Assembly: GCA_018806985.1 (NCBI GenBank)
Contig: JADANN010000433.1
Span: 1,984,001-2,048,000, forward strand
DNA length: 64,000 nucleotides
Reading direction: 5' to 3'
Origin: Angiostrongylus vasorum
Taxonomy: Eukaryota > Nematoda > Chromadorea > Rhabditida > Metastrongylidae
Shown: one piece after another, positions 12,901-25,315 of the stretch
Layout: each line of letters starts with the position of its first letter
Numbering within the stretch: position 1 is the first letter of the stretch
Made by a program: the position numbers and the translations under genes
The notes under the pieces: model-generated
Seen by the model: the letters and a program-made list of their open reading frames with translations, nothing else
What the model was told of the DNA's origin: nothing
The model's database searches: none

Positions 12901-14246
12901 AAAAAGTATTATTAAGTACGATTCTGGAGGACCATCGTTCGTCTTGCCATTAGCAGCTTTCGTATCCTTGAGATTCTCTGTGCTTTATAGTATCCTATTC
13001 GCTTTCCACTAGAGAAACATTTTAACAAATTGCCCAGCGGTAATGGCTTTTCAATAACCATCGACTTTTTCGGTTGCTGGATTACAGTATTTGAAGCATC
13101 TCAAAACTCCACACGTGTTTTTGGGAGATTTAGCTCTGTTGCTTAGTAGATATATTCTTTCTAGAACATTTTTTTGCTTTAATTTTCAAGATCAAGAATC
13201 GTAAAACTTTCTGCATGTGCGACAATGTGCGACAACTGCATTAACGTTAACTTCTTTGAAATCACTTTGCCCATCTAGAGAAAATGCTGCCTATTTAGTC
13301 AGTTGGCTTCTCAACATAAAAAATCTTGACGACTGTTGGTGAAACTAAAAGGGAACTTTTATGATGTTCTGAAAATCAATTTTCATATGGATAGAACGAG
13401 GAAATTTCTACTTTGTTGGCAGTACTCGCTGATTTTAATGGTATTTGACTAAATTGAGAAAGTTTGCTACGTGCCGAGATAAGTTCTTTGAAGTTCTAGG
13501 GCTAGATTACTTTTGATCGCATATGTATTAAGGTTAGTGCACATCGTCGTAACTCGCTTAACGGTAGTTATCGTTGGTGGTATCTTTTAAAATTCTAATG
13601 CCGAAAATATTCGATGAGGATGCATTTCAGAACTGGTGGAAACTTATGAATTTCAAAGACGCTTCTGATGGTCGTGAACCTGTTAAGCGTAGTTTATTCG
13701 CCGTCAGCAAAGAATGAGAAGGATCGTCATTTTCGATGCCTGTTGACATTGAAACAGTACTCGTCACAATGAGTATATTGGTTTTCGTTTGCGAACATAA
13801 TAAAAATTTTTGATTTATAACAGCATTTAAAATTTTGCCATTAAGAAAACAAGCTAATTGTTATGGTTTTATTTATTACCACAAGGAATGTATCCGCTGT
13901 GGATTTCTATCTCATATGGGTTTTTGCATGTACTGCTATGGATGCATAAGTACTCTTAATGTGGTTGTAGAACGGAGGGTCGTAAGTGCAAAAATAAGAT
14001 TACGAGTTCGAGTTTTTCGAGTGAGTAATTTGAATAGAGCGAAAAACTCGGCGACGGATTGCGTTTTCTTTTTCTTTCGTATGAATTTGCGAGAGTGCTT
14101 ATAACGTTATAGAAAAATAGAGAACGCTACTAAAATGCTCGGAAATATAAGTCCGTAATATAAAGCTGAATGTAAATGACTAGCAGTAGTCTATTTGAGC
14201 TTAACGGAAGTTCATTAAGTATTGAAAACTTGAACATAGCAGAGAT
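9983..14246. other. No gene recognised
   Basis: AT-rich DNA with only short open frames (for example 11281-11490, 11518-11733, 12217-12519 on the minus strand, 13835-14104) that show no family signature. A Cys-rich stretch near 13860-13960 (+) looks curious but has no clear splice partners. AATAAA-like sequence near 10797 could serve as a distant poly(A) signal for the UPF2-like gene. Confidence 0.4.
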
Positions 14247-14260
14247 TTAGTACTGCTCAC

Positions 14261-14474
14261 CAATATGCATAGTGATTCGTACACAAACATCTTGATCACG
14301 ATCACATCGTATAGGCTCCATACGACATGTCGGAGCTGACAGTCGTGTGGAGACTCGAAAATTGTCCAATTGACTAGTACTTGGTGACTGAACACAAGTT
14401 AGGCAAATAAGTCCTTGTATCGTACTTGTGATGAACGGCAATGATAACAACAATAGCATCAGTACTAGATGCAT
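14261..14474 (-). CDS. Possible first exon of a small secreted Cys-rich (Ly-6-like) protein
   Basis: Begins with ATG at 14474 and a textbook signal peptide (MHLVLMLLLLSLPF, cleavage probably after STIQG), followed by CLTCV and then spaced cysteines in CRMEPIRCDRDQDVCVRI. The pattern of CxxC close to the mature N-terminus and later CxxxxxxC recalls nematode Ly-6/uPAR-like or ET-module proteins. The exon ends at a good donor (ATTG/GTGAGC at 14261/14260), leaving one overhanging base. No matching downstream exon was found to the left, so the gene may be incomplete or a pseudogene. Identity is inferred. Confidence 0.45.
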
Positions 14475-14834
14475 TGATGACGGTGAAGGTCTAGAGGACC
14501 ATCACGAAAGACGGACGGACACGACACCGGCTAGCCGGGCGAATGCGGTTAGATTGTGAGAAGAGCGCCGACGGCCGGTGGTGAGGACACCAAGGGCGGA
14601 GTCGAGTCATCATGTCGTCCACCTCCTTTCTCATCGAACCACTTTAGGGTTCAGCATAAGTTGACCGTGATTTCGAAGCTTTGCAAGGTAAAACGTTCGG
14701 TGCCGGTCTGTCTGTCGAGAATGTACGGAGTATTCAACTCCATTCGTAGCGTAGAGCTGATTGGATGCACATTTAGCAGATATAATGATTTGGTGGTACC
14801 GTCAGTGTATGGTGTCCGTGTATTTATACATGTC

Positions 14835-14960
14835 AAATAATTATGGGACCAACTTACTGACCCCAGAGAGATGAAGGACTTTATTTTTTCCTGTGTGCGG
14901 TAGAGAACTGACGACCACGTGTACATTGCACGGCTCATTTGACCACTGCCCCACACAAGT
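14835..14960 (-). repeat. SINE-1 head fragment
   Basis: Contains the diverged GACCCCAGAGAGATGAAGG segment and CCACTGCCCCACACA, matching the tRNA-like head of SINE-1 copies such as 39613-39894 in the same orientation. Confidence 0.5.
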
Positions 14961-15759
14961 TTCAGAGCTGCGGATTCTGGAAAGTGCGTGTGCAGAGAAG
15001 ACGTGGATCAGTCGAAAATTGATGCTATATATATATGTAAGGGAAATCTAATGCCTTCGTATTAGTTTCAATTCTGGTCATGTAAGAGGCGTGAGAAGTC
15101 TCCAGTATGGTTTTTTTCCGTGTTTTCTTTTTTTCCCTTTTTTTGAATCGTGAGGAATTAAAAGTTAAAAAAGCGTTATAATGCGTTTTTTTTATGATGA
15201 GTGTTTCCTCAAACGGAAATTCAGAATCTGTAATTCCCATCTCAAAAATGCATTTGCTTTGAATTCAAGAACAATTATTGCATGAACTGGAATGGTAGCC
15301 GGAAATAGCGGACGGAATGGATGTAGATTTTCATGTTGTTCAACTATAACAATCATTTGAGTACTTACGCGTAGTCTTTTCGAAGGCAGTAGTTATGAGG
15401 GAACTCAACTGAATACTATTTCGGTGTGCTTCCATTCCTCGTCGTACACTTCCTTGGTTTGAGTTTCTCAGTAAAACTTAATCCTCTTATATTTTGGTAA
15501 GGAAAAAATAAACATCTGATTAGTGCAGCAAAAGTGCAGGATGGAAAACCAATCTCAGCTACGATGCATGGAAGGTATAAATTAGTAGTATATCGTAAAG
15601 CAAGCTGTAAATCTTGAGTAGCCAACTCGTATTCATTACTCTTAGGTTTCTCCAATGTTCTATTTATACGCCAAAATTCATATCAGTAAAAAAAACTTGT
15701 CATAGGCTGTGAGAAAAAAGCTGGGACTGAACACCTCAAATTTGTTAAAAGACATTTCC

Positions 15760-17150
15760 ATCTGGAAGCCAAGTTGAGAGTAAAACATAAGAGTAAACTG
15801 CAGTCAGTAATCACCGCCATCCTGATATAAAGTTAGTCGCAATGTTGCAAATCTTCCTCTGATCCAGAAGGGCTGGCGACTGTCTATGGTGATGACGGCG
15901 ACTTGATAAAGGATTTGGCTAAGCTGATTATGCTACCCCAGGAAACTGCGATGCCTGAACCAGCTAAAGAAAAACACTGCGCTTTCCTTCCTACGACATC
16001 GGTCGGTGAGAAAACCGCTGAGAGGAGATCAAATGTCTGGTTGCACAGGATGTCAATGGAAACGGACAAAACGAGCATTCCTAGGACACGGCATGGAGAC
16101 TGCTTCTTAATGTGCACCTAGGACGCCAGAACAGCCTCTTCAGATGCCGACCTCTACGCTCTTCCTGTCGGTCGCATCAAATTCCGTTTGATTGCCCTAG
16201 AAGAGAAGAAAAGTAGGCAGACGGGAAGTAAGGCAAATTGGATGACGAAACCCTTGTGATTCGTGGAGCGAAATTTCCGATTGCCGGTCAAAAGAAAGTC
16301 TGTATCATTAATTGTTACTCTGAAAGTATCTATAAATTCGTTGTTGGAGACTTCAACGCCAGATTAGGAACGGCTAACGAAAAGTAATACAGGATGGGGA
16401 AATTTGGAATAGGAGAACGAAGTTGGAAACCGTCCTGTAAGACCACTGTGCGCAACACGTCTCTTCCATGGGAATTCATTTTTCGGAAGCGAGACAGGAC
16501 ATACGTATTGATGGAGAATTCCTATCAAATTTCTTTTTTGCGCCCATCGTTATCTTTTGAGGGTGTACCACTGGAGCAGAGACGATTCCAAATGAGCTCG
16601 CCGACTCGAAAAAAAGGACTGGATTGCGTGTAAGTTGCAAGAAGACCCAGTTCACGAAGAACTCATGATGCTAATTGGATGGTTCTCTGATTATAGAGAC
16701 CACCTCTCACGTGTACCATGGACTTTCTGTGAATATGGAGATGTAGGAATTAGACAGAAGGAGAGCAGAATGAGGCGCATTCGGGCCTCTCCAGGAACCA
16801 CTCCGCGCTCACGATTTCAGCTCAACAGCCTGCTCGTGGGCTGATACTTCAACCACGTCAAGAACTGTGCACACCACCTACAGAGCGCTTTGACGGTTTT
16901 TTTCTAAAATTTAACTGGGAGTCACAACGCCTAGGCAGAATTTGCAACTCGAATCTTGAAAACCTATCTCATCTTCGGGATCAAGTTCAACATACATTGA
17001 AAGCGAAAAACAGATATGCCTGTTGCATAATAAGAACAGGTGACAAATGGGCAATAGAACAGTGGAGTACACTGCAAAAGAATGCAAGTATCCTCTTGGA
17101 TGAATACGCAAACGATGCAGCCCAACGTTAACCATCTGCATTCGCAAATG
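15760..17150 (+). mobile_element. Decayed RTE-type retrotransposon copy 2
   Basis: Its first 220 bases match the 5' part of the R5 repeats (GTAAAAC...CTCTGATCCAGAAGGGC). Then come endonuclease remnants including VVGDFNARLG (about 16340-16370), the RT-region segment GACATACGTATTGATGGAGA (about 16497), and a connection region ending near TGGGCTGATACTTCAACCAC (about 16840). Most of the reverse transcriptase is deleted and frames are broken. It joins the R5 5' sequence to RTE coding sequence, which links the two families. Confidence 0.75.
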
Positions 17151-17330
17151 GTAACGGTTTCAGGAGTATGGAATGGCTCACGCGAACGTCACCATAACCA
17201 TTGAAGGCGGGCTATCTAATTTACTTATGCAATAAGTTTTGCCATATTAAACAATAGTTAAAGAAAATACAGAGACTTCACGAATCATGTGTGTCTCACA
17301 TTAACAGGTGTGTGTGTGTGCTGGTTTATA

Positions 17331-17333
<3 letters not shown>

Positions 17334-17386
<53 letters not shown>

Positions 17387-17396
17387 GTATATATGG
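17334..17396. repeat. (TA)n microsatellite
   Basis: About 60 bases of alternating TA with a few C interruptions near 17370-17382. Confidence 0.9.
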
Positions 17397-17674
17397 CGTA
17401 CAATTCCTTTAATTTCACTTCAGGTCATTTCGAGAAAAGTTCATGCTCCAATATTTTTATTTGGAGTGAACTCCAGGATGGTACGATACTCCGAAATGAG
17501 TTAAAGGTGTTTCAGGAAGTTTTCGGCGCGTCCTGTGGTAACGAACTGAAGGTCCTCTTTTTAATGAGAGAGAAGTAAGATTGTAAAATTGTATCTGTTA
17601 AACAATGTCCCGAATTTCATATTGTCCTGATTTGTATTTTGGAGTACTGTTCAAAAAAAAAGAATGAAATAAAG

Positions 17675-17950
17675 AAGGATAAAGCTCTCGGCGTTGATCA
17701 ATCCCCTGAGAGATGCGCCATGCATTCGATTTCACAAGCATTGTTGGAGGTGATTGAATGCATATCTGACCTTTACGATGACTCACGGTGACCTATCGAT
17801 GTGTCGAGCCAGTGATGCTATCCTTCCAGACAAGTATGGCACTAATTTATCGACCCCGGAAAGATTGAAGGCTTGGTAGGCCAGAGGCGCGGGAATAGAT
17901 CCCATGTGTATTGCAGGGCGCCTTCGACCACTGGGCCACACGTGCCCCCC
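17675..17950 (-). repeat. SINE-1, full-length copy
   Basis: Runs from GGATAAAGCTCTCGG (tail, complement) to CCACTGGGCCACACG (tRNA-like head). It has the GACCCCGGAAAGATTGAAGG and AATGCATATCTGACCTTTAC blocks shared by all copies. A piece of the head is repeated immediately downstream (17930-18006). Confidence 0.8.
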
Positions 17951-18006
17951 GAAAAGAGGGTACAAAATAGTCACTGGGCCACACGTGCCCTCGAAAAAAA
18001 GGATAC
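17930..18006. repeat. Short tandem duplication at the head of a SINE-1
   Basis: Two units of about 40 bases, each starting CACTGGGCCACACGTGCCC and continuing CGAAAA...GGTACAAA or CGAAAA...GGATACAAA. Confidence 0.8.
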
Positions 18007-19554
18007 AAAGTAGATTTCGCATATTTCATTAACTTAAATAACCAACCTCTCTAGTGAAGAAGCATTATGTTGATTCAGTTGGTTGAATAGGATAATGAAC
18101 CTAATACGCATACATTTTGATCTGTTGGAGAGGTCCAGTCAATAACGGCCGAACCATGTTGAGAATGATTTCATCTTGTTAAGACTGAAGGTTCCATTGC
18201 TATGGACTATACTTGAGACAATGTTTTTAATCTTCTTTCTGTGCCTGGAAGTTCCACTGCAGTGCGAACTATAAGTCAAACGACCAATGTGACAAGAATG
18301 ATTAAGCTAAATATCAGGAATCTCGAGAATCAGAAGGCAAAAGAACTTAGTCGGCAATGAGGGACTAGATTGGATACGTTGAAAATTAGTAGGTAACAAA
18401 ATCGTCACGCGAACTATTTTAGAAATATTCATACACCCTTCAGAAAAGCGAATTGAATCTACCTATATATAACAGCTGTTACCTATTTATTCCTTTACAA
18501 GTGGCTAAGCGGTGATTTCTTTCATCTTCTGAATTAGTTCGAAATCTGCCTAAAAGCCGATCCACTCATGGAAAGAATAAGAGCTAATTATTACCTTTAA
18601 GGCGGTTAAAAAGAACTTTTAAACGTACGTCTACGTTGGCGACTTCATCAGCGCTTTCTAAGTGAATCAACGGTCGGCTTGATTAGTTCCTGCGTTCTTC
18701 ATTTAGCCGTCGATCTGTGAAATATGCGAGGAAGAATTCATGATATTAAAGAGATCCGTAAAGTGAATAGATAATAAGTAAGAATATGGGAAACCTTATT
18801 CGGTATAGTCTTAAGAAAATCATACTAATCTTCATGAATTGTTATTTCATTCTTCTAGGTCTTACAAAGAGTGTTGTCACTTCCATAAGCACTGAAATTT
18901 ACACGGAACTACTCAGTACATTTCTTTGTTAACTGCTTCATAACTACACATATGGAAACCAAGACTAAAGTGCTCGGCAAAGAGAAAAAAACGGCAAAGA
19001 AAATTTTAAAAAAATATCACACAAACTCGTCTGTGAAATATCAGAACAACATAGTCAACCGATGGATTTTATATGAATCGAGATACTGTATCTTTCTACC
19101 AAGCTCATCTCTTATGCTCATTTGGATTTTGGCAGAAGTCCTCAGAAATGTATCAGTGAATTTTTTCCTGCCTCTGACATTCATGGGAAACTCTGACAAC
19201 GACGGCATCAAGAGCATCCACACAATGAGCTTTACAGGCTCTTTTTAAGGCAGAGACTTTTTCGTTTATCTATGAGATTAACATCGCTAAAACTTTTTTT
19301 CCATGTGTTTCACATAAAATCAAGCTCACTACATCATAGATGCTTGCTGTGTAGGTTTCACATTGTGCAAATTTGTTTATTAAAACCATTGAAAAAGATT
19401 TTTCTGGATAATGGGTATACATTATCTATATCTACTATCGGACAAGTGTAGTGCAACGGTTAGATATGCCTTACAATATATCCTTAGTGGTTAGTTCGAT
19501 CTAGCATTTTAACTTGCCAAATTTCCCCTCTTCATCGTTTCTCCCTGATTGGCA
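18007..19554. other. No gene recognised
   Basis: Open frames at 18952-19248 (+) and 19041-19223 (-) overlap each other and resemble no family. No repeat family of the window is evident. Confidence 0.4.
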
Positions 19555-19740
19555 TATTGGTATTAGACTTGCCTAGGAGGACTAAAAAAGCTCTTGATAG
19601 ATTGGTATGTCCCTCGACTCATTATATAGGCCAAATATGCATTCAATCACCTCTACGATGCTTGATGAAGTCGAATGCATGTCGCATCCTTCAAGGATTT
19701 ATCAACATTCGGAGCTCTATCATTTATCCAATAAATTGAC
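19555..19740 (+). repeat. SINE-1, diverged 3' part
   Basis: Contains GACTTGCCTAGGAGGA, ATATGCATTCAATCACCTC and GATGAAGTCGAATGCATG, and ends near GCTCTATCATTTATCC, as in other SINE-1 tails. Confidence 0.7.
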
Positions 19741-20171
19741 GATGGTTTCGACCTGAACGAATGCTGAAGACAGAAAATTGTCAGTGGAATGTAAAGTGTG
19801 TGACAATAGGTCGTCATTTTCACGTTATTGAGGTAGATTAGCTGGGCGTTAGGCATTGTCAGATACTTTCTGGATTATCCTAGTGTTAGTAAAATATTGT
19901 CAAGCCATCTCAAAGTTTGAACTTACTACACAACGGACTATTTGTATTCCAAGTCGTATTAACCATGGTGTTTCTTGAATTTTTTTAAAAGGAATTTTAG
20001 CCTGTTGTATTGTTGGAGACCAAATTCTCGCCATGAATAGACAGAGAACTGTTGAAGCTACAAGCTATTTGAAAATCTTGGTGGTACGATTGCAGACAAC
20101 AAAGTGGTTGTCTTACCATATTCATACCTGTGAACTTGCAGCACTACATTTTGTCTGAAAAATCTAAGTCC

Positions 20172-20477
20172 TTAAATGGTGCCTACTGAATCACGGCTAG
20201 AAAATTTTGTTGAGTTCCAAACAAATTTCGGCCACATTTTTTTTAAAACTTCTTCTTCTGCTTTCCTCCCTATTGCAGCTGGTGGTCGAGATGTGATGCA
20301 CAACGGGGTTTTCATTCTTTGATCTCCCCCAATTGTGTTTTTCAAGCAGAGAATGGTATTTCCACCTAGAGTTCCAGCTAAAACTAAACCTGGAATCGCC
20401 ATCGTATTAATATCAACCTGTTCGGATGTTGAAAGTACCTCTTTCTTTTTAATGACTGGAAATTCTGAATGCAACAT
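20172..20477 (-). CDS. Unidentified open frame, possible pseudogene or exon
   Basis: A 101-codon frame starting at ATG 20477 with TAG immediately upstream in frame. It includes a Gly/Leu-rich segment (PGLVLAGTLGGN) and a basic C-terminal part (GRKAEEEVLKKMWPKF). The composition is more protein-like than nearby chance frames, and the preceding minus-strand sequence in another frame is also open (SLVGVAGVLASPH), which could mean a frameshift. I do not recognise the family. Confidence 0.3.
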   Translation of the reverse strand: MLHSEFPVIKKKEVLSTSEQVDINTMAIPGLVLAGTLGGNTILCLKNTIGGDQRMKTPLCITSRPPAAIGRKAEEEVLKKMWPKFVWNSTKFSSRDSVGTI

Positions 20478-20559
20478 GGGAAAGTCCTATGAGGGCTTGC
20501 TAAGACTCCAGCAACTCCAACAAGGGAACATCTTGCACGAACTGCAAAGTTACGATTGA

Positions 20560-21639
20560 AATAGCAATCCTGATGGTTCTTGTATGATTCCTTGTAAGGA
20601 CACTTTACTAAGTTATTACATACTCCTATTCTGACTTTATTTCATAGGTAAGACTCAGCTAAGTGCTTTCATATCCTAAACGCCGTGAAACGTAATAGGA
20701 AATTCTGGTGTCACGGAAATTTTCAAGTCACAAGCAATAGTAAATATTTCATGACTTGCCTTTCATGCAAACACCAACAGTGTCGAATTTCTCAGCGTTT
20801 AACAAAGAAATGAGCTGTTGTGAACACCAGTGTGCTCATGAAATTCGATCCGGGCATCCGGACAGAGCTTAAAAAACATCTGCTATTTTAACACATACTA
20901 GACGACATGACTTCTGTAGGAGTCATATGATACGAAAAATTATGACCGTCTTTAACTTGAAATCAGCAACACTCAATCCATAATGAGTCTTATTAATTAC
21001 AACAAAAAATCAGTAGAAATAACTGAAAAGTAAAATCGTAGTGTTTTTTGACAGCTTCTTAGTAACGAGTGCTGACTCATAGTGTTTCTTAGACCATAAA
21101 ACCACTAACATAGGACGTAGTTGAGCGTCTGAAATAAAATATCTGATGGGAGTCCCACCCAAGCTGTAGGAGATATTATTCCATTTTCTTTTTTCAGTGA
21201 TGAGTTTCATTAGAAGAGAGATGGATATTCTTTTGAAGTTCTCTTTTATGCCATATTAAGAATAAAATGAGCACATAGTTAAGGAAGTACTCAACACTTT
21301 AGGAGGTAGTTGACGTTGTGTTGTCCACAATTTTGTAGATTTTACACGTTAACTGTTCTCTCTCACAGGGCAACTGCGCATATATTAGAAACTTTCCCAA
21401 AATTTCCTTCATCTAGATCTATTATAAGAGTGGAGCTCTAGGCGAAAATTGGAATATAGCAATGGTTCTGAATGTAGAGATGTGAGCAAAACTCCGAATC
21501 ACAGCAGCGCTTCGAAACCACGATTACCGTTCCCGAGGGGTCACGTGTTATCCACCACAGCAGTCGACGTCCTAGCTTTGCCTTTCTCTCAGGCAGATTT
21601 TTGCTCTTACAGTGTTATCAGCAAGTACCCGTGAAGGAA
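20560..21639. other. No gene recognised
   Basis: Short frames only (21010-21210 minus, 21449-21634 plus), without any family resemblance. Confidence 0.35.
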
Positions 21640-21840
21640 AGTAATCTAGGAGGCACAAATCGGCATTGAACCTCGTTAAGCTGAGGCTGTAGTCGAAATC
21701 ACAAAGTATAACTTCTTATTTGCTGCCTACTTTTTTCATGGAAGAGTGTGATGTAAAATGTGATTTCTTTTAATACCCTACTATGAAAAAAGGAATAGGC
21801 AGTAAATAAAAGCAAAAACATTGTGGTTTCGAATGTACTG
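21640..21840. repeat. Two SINE-3 tail fragments in inverted orientation
   Basis: The left part (about 21655-21770) reads as the complement of the SINE-3 tail (GTTAAGCTGAGGCTG, TTTGCTGCCTACT). The right part (about 21775-21838) is a plus-strand tail (ACTATGAAAAAAGGAATAGG, CAGTAAATAAAAGCAAAAAC). Confidence 0.6.
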
Positions 21841-23299
21841 GAAAACTACAAAGGAAAGACCAACCGTCATTGTTTTTAGAGATAAATGATATGATAAAGG
21901 ATGAAGAATAAAGCGTTTGACTCTTGATGAGCTACATGTTGACCTAGAATTTTTTATCGGTGGCGTTCACAATCAACAAGATTCTGGGACTACTGAAAAT
22001 AGGAAAAAAATGTTGCCGACGAATCTGTTACGACCATTAATGTTTGGTGACAGTTTTTTTTCTTCGGATGAGTAATACAGTTAGAATTGAGAACTGGACG
22101 ATTTTTAGAAAACACGTAAGATGCTCCATACGCATAGAATTCTCGTTGCCTCAGATCCAAAATGGACATTCATCTGCTTCGGGTTCGGTGTTATCTTTGA
22201 AATTTATCCATTGTCGGTACGGATCATAAAGGAATAGTCATCTACCAAGTGCTTCCAATGACTTTTCGGGAGAGAGATGACTGGAGAGAACTGTGAATGA
22301 CTTATTGATTAGAACTTTGTAGTGCACTGAAGAGAGATGATGCGTTGGAAGCGTAATGACTAGAGGTATGAGCTAATATGATTTTGATTGTTGGTTCGCT
22401 TCTGTCGCCTAAATTACTCTTCCGACGTCAGCAAAATGGTGGTTCTTCTATTATCTGATAAAAGTTCCAGTCTATACACAAAGATGGAAGACAGCTCGTC
22501 GTGAACAGAAATAGTGGACCTATCCAAAGGTTCCAGGTAGGATCAATTTGACAAGCATTCATTGGCCATTCAGGTGGAAGCAAAAATTCTCAAAGTTCTT
22601 GGATCAGGGCAATGTGTGAAGTCGGGTCATATAAACAAATAGTGGTCATACATAGAAAAAATGGACGAAGTAAGTAGAAAAAAATATGAAAGTGCAGACG
22701 CCTGAAGTACAAGAAGCGTTTATTGCAAAAAATTAAGCGTATTGATAATGACCTCCTACACATTTGAATTGAATACCGGCCTTTTGGATTTGTTCCTGAA
22801 ACATTTCTGAAATTTCTTTGGCTTAGATTTTACAACGTGCTCGAAACTATGTATGTGCTAACTTGCCAGCTTCGAATACTAATTTTTATTTCCTTTTTTT
22901 CTTTGCGCTGGGTTCTGAAAAAAATCGCTAAATATTTCTGGTCTTTTCAGTGTTTATTTGGATTTCCTTTTAGTATATTGCTTTTTTCATATGGGGGTAG
23001 CATTCCTCTGTTAAGACATCAACATTATCTTTGAATTTGTAGAAGAAGAAGGTTAACATAGGCTGATTCGATCCTTATAATTTCACGAGTCATCCAAATC
23101 ATAGTAGCGCTCTTCTTATCCTGACTATTCGTGTTCACAAAAGCCATTAATCAACCAATTTTTGATCAATTTAGCGTGAACGTACTGAAAATTTTGTTAA
23201 CGAGGTTTGGAACGGAAGGAATACGACGGGAGTTTTTTGTTTACCGTAGTAGGTCCCAGAAGGAGATGAAGAACAATTTATTTACATCTACTAGGGTCC
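21841..23299. other. No gene recognised
   Basis: A short in-frame stretch after an acceptor at 22573 (EAKILKVLGSGQCVKSG) has a faint kinase flavour but stops after about 22 codons. Nothing else is supported. Confidence 0.35.
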
Positions 23300-23470
23300 T
23301 AGGCGCGTGTAGTTCAGTAGTTAGAGCCACCAGCAATACACATGGACTCAGCTTTGCGTCCCACGTCCACCAAGTCTTCTATCCTTCCGAGTTCGACAAA
23401 CTGCTTTCAATAGGCTACCGCGAGTTATACGTCAGATATGCATTCAGTCATTCTAACATTACCGATACAG
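23300..23470 (+). repeat. SINE-1, diverged copy
   Basis: Shows the tRNA-like head TGTAGTTCAGTAGTTAGAG, CACCAAGTCTTCTATCCTTC and GATATGCATTCAGTCA in the order seen in SINE-1. Confidence 0.6.
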
Positions 23471-24017
23471 CCTGCAACTTTCAGCTAGTACCGAATCATT
23501 CACCAGTCATTGCGTTGATCTTCTAAAGATTCAAGTAATTCTTCCTCTTTCCCACGAAATCAAAGTCATCGACTTCTTCTTTTAATGTTCGTATGACTTT
23601 TACGAATAGGTCAAAGTAATTTTGTCTATATAATGTTACCCAGGTATAACGCGACCATCTCAGAATTCCAAGGGTGGTATAATGACAGGTGCCCTAATGA
23701 AAGGACACAACAGAGTTGTTGAAGAGATGAAAGCCTGCCTAGGGAATTCTATGCTAAGTATTCCATGAAAATGTGGTGAAAATAACGTGTACAGTACCAG
23801 AGCATAGAAAATTAGTGGACAGGCAGACTCGGAAACACCGTTTGGAAATCAGTCAGCGAAGAGAGAAACAACGCTTTAGGTGATGAAGCTGGTTTCATGA
23901 CAACAAATTACAATTTCTTCATCACTAGAGTAATGGAAAAATTTCAAACTTTAGAAACTGAGAGAAGCGTTTCATAATCTTGATGTCGCCTGTAGTTTTG
24001 ATATTGTTTAAGTTTGG

Positions 24018-24325
24018 GGCGGAGATAGCGCAGTGGTTAGTGATGCAGTCGATCAGGAAACAAAGGTGCTAATTGGACCCCCCTTCCCAACATACTCCTG
24101 CAATCGACGTTAGGACTTTTTAGCTGGAGTATCTCCAAGATTGCGAAGGGAATCGACTCGACCAGCATTTTACGATATTCACGAAGAAGACGAAATTCTC
24201 AAGCAGCAGCTAAAACAACGCTCAAATGTTCAGTGACCTTGGTGGACGATGAGTGCGAGGAAAGCGAATCGAATCCAAGAAGTGGTGGGATCCACACAAC
24301 AGATTTGATAACGGATCATGTAGAA
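24018..24325 (+). repeat. SINE-2, full-length copy
   Basis: Starts with a pol III A-box-like head (GATAGCGCAGTGGTTAG) and continues through TCGACTCGACCAGCATTTTA, CACGAAGAAGACGAAATTCT and CAGCAGCTAAAACAACGC to GATAACGGATCATGTA. It is the only plus-strand full copy in the window. Confidence 0.75.
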
Positions 24326-25000
24326 AATTTTTTTAAACCTTGACTTTGCTTGGAATCAAAACTCTCAGCAACTTCTATATGAAGTTTAAACTACCAAAAT
24401 TTTTTCCCGAAAGTACTGCAGTTGGATGCACAAGCGATACCTTCTGGAACACTGTCGTGTCCTGTTGGACGAAATCCCTCTTCTTCATCTGCTTCCGTGA
24501 CCTAATTTGGACGCAAAAAAACGCAAAAAGCCACATTTCTTAGGCTGCAGAAAATCAGAAATTGTAGTAGAGCACAAGGTTCTATTTCATTGGCAATGAT
24601 TTGTATACTTCACTGGGTTTTATTACAACTAATAGATTTCTATGAGCAGAGGTATGAGGATTTAAATTTGAAAGCGGCCATTATTTTCGCACCGTATGAC
24701 TCCTATAGAGGGCACGAGTTCGCATGAGAGTTAACAATAGTAAAAATTGAAGACATGGACAAGTTTAACAAGTTAAATATAATATAGAGTAGGAGAAAAG
24801 TTTATACCGAGCAAATGTTCGAAAAGAAAAAACTCACTTTTGCTTTTGGAAGTTTTCCTCTTTTTGATTGCGTGATCACTAAAAATTTGATTTGGAGAAT
24901 ATTCGCATCCTGCGAATTACTACTAGGTCTGGTGATGATTACTTTCTTTTACAACATAACATACCTTGATTTCTTTACTGTTTCTGGTTCTGTGCTTGGT

Positions 25001-25315
25001 TTAGGACATGCGAAAAAATGGATCATTCAGCATTGCAGTATCAATTTGTGGTGAGGACGGACCAAGTGGTTGAGGTTGAAGAGGCGCTGGACACTGAGGT
25101 GTAGGTTTTCGTTGTGGAAGATCTGGTGTCAACCGAGTTTGTACTATCGGAGGCTGAGCAAGTTGAAGTGGTGCAGGTAACAGTGGAGACAGAGGTATTA
25201 GAATCACTGCCGGTTTTTGTTCCGTCAACGGTGGTGGTGGCGGTGCTGGTGGTGGTGGTGGCGGTGGCGGTGGCTTTGCGTCCGCATCAGCCGCAATAGG
25301 TTCGTATTCCGCCAT
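25001..25315 (-). CDS. Proline-rich small protein, possibly a first or only exon
   Basis: ATG at 25315 sits 7 bases after a minus-strand TTTAG acceptor at 25323-25327, a spacing typical of nematode trans-spliced leaders, and the context AAAAATGG is favourable. The 104-residue frame starts MAEYEPIAADADAK and has a run of 9 prolines, an alanine and 5 more prolines (about residues 15-29), then a Pro/Gln/Leu-rich tail ending MLNDPFFRMS with TAA at 25001. No domain is recognised. It could be a complete short protein or the 5' exon of a longer gene whose later exons I cannot see. Confidence 0.45.
   Translation of the reverse strand: MAEYEPIAADADAKPPPPPPPPPAPPPPPLTEQKPAVILIPLSPLLPAPLQLAQPPIVQTRLTPDLPQRKPTPQCPAPLQPQPLGPSSPQIDTAMLNDPFFRMS

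Noticed and set aside
13835..13970. Cys-rich plus-strand peptide with CIRCG and CMYCYGC
   Set aside because: Composition is suggestive, but there is no donor in a suitable place and no partner exon; chance in AT-rich DNA is likely.
17289..17578. Open frames with Tyr-Ile repeats on the plus strand
   Set aside because: They are translations of the (TA)n microsatellite.
22573..22641. Kinase-like peptide EAKILKVLGSGQCVKSG
   Set aside because: Only about 22 codons before a stop, with no neighbouring kinase motifs.
24986..25299. Val-rich plus-strand frame overlapping the proline-rich frame
   Set aside because: It is the antisense of the proline-coding repeat; the minus frame has the better start context.
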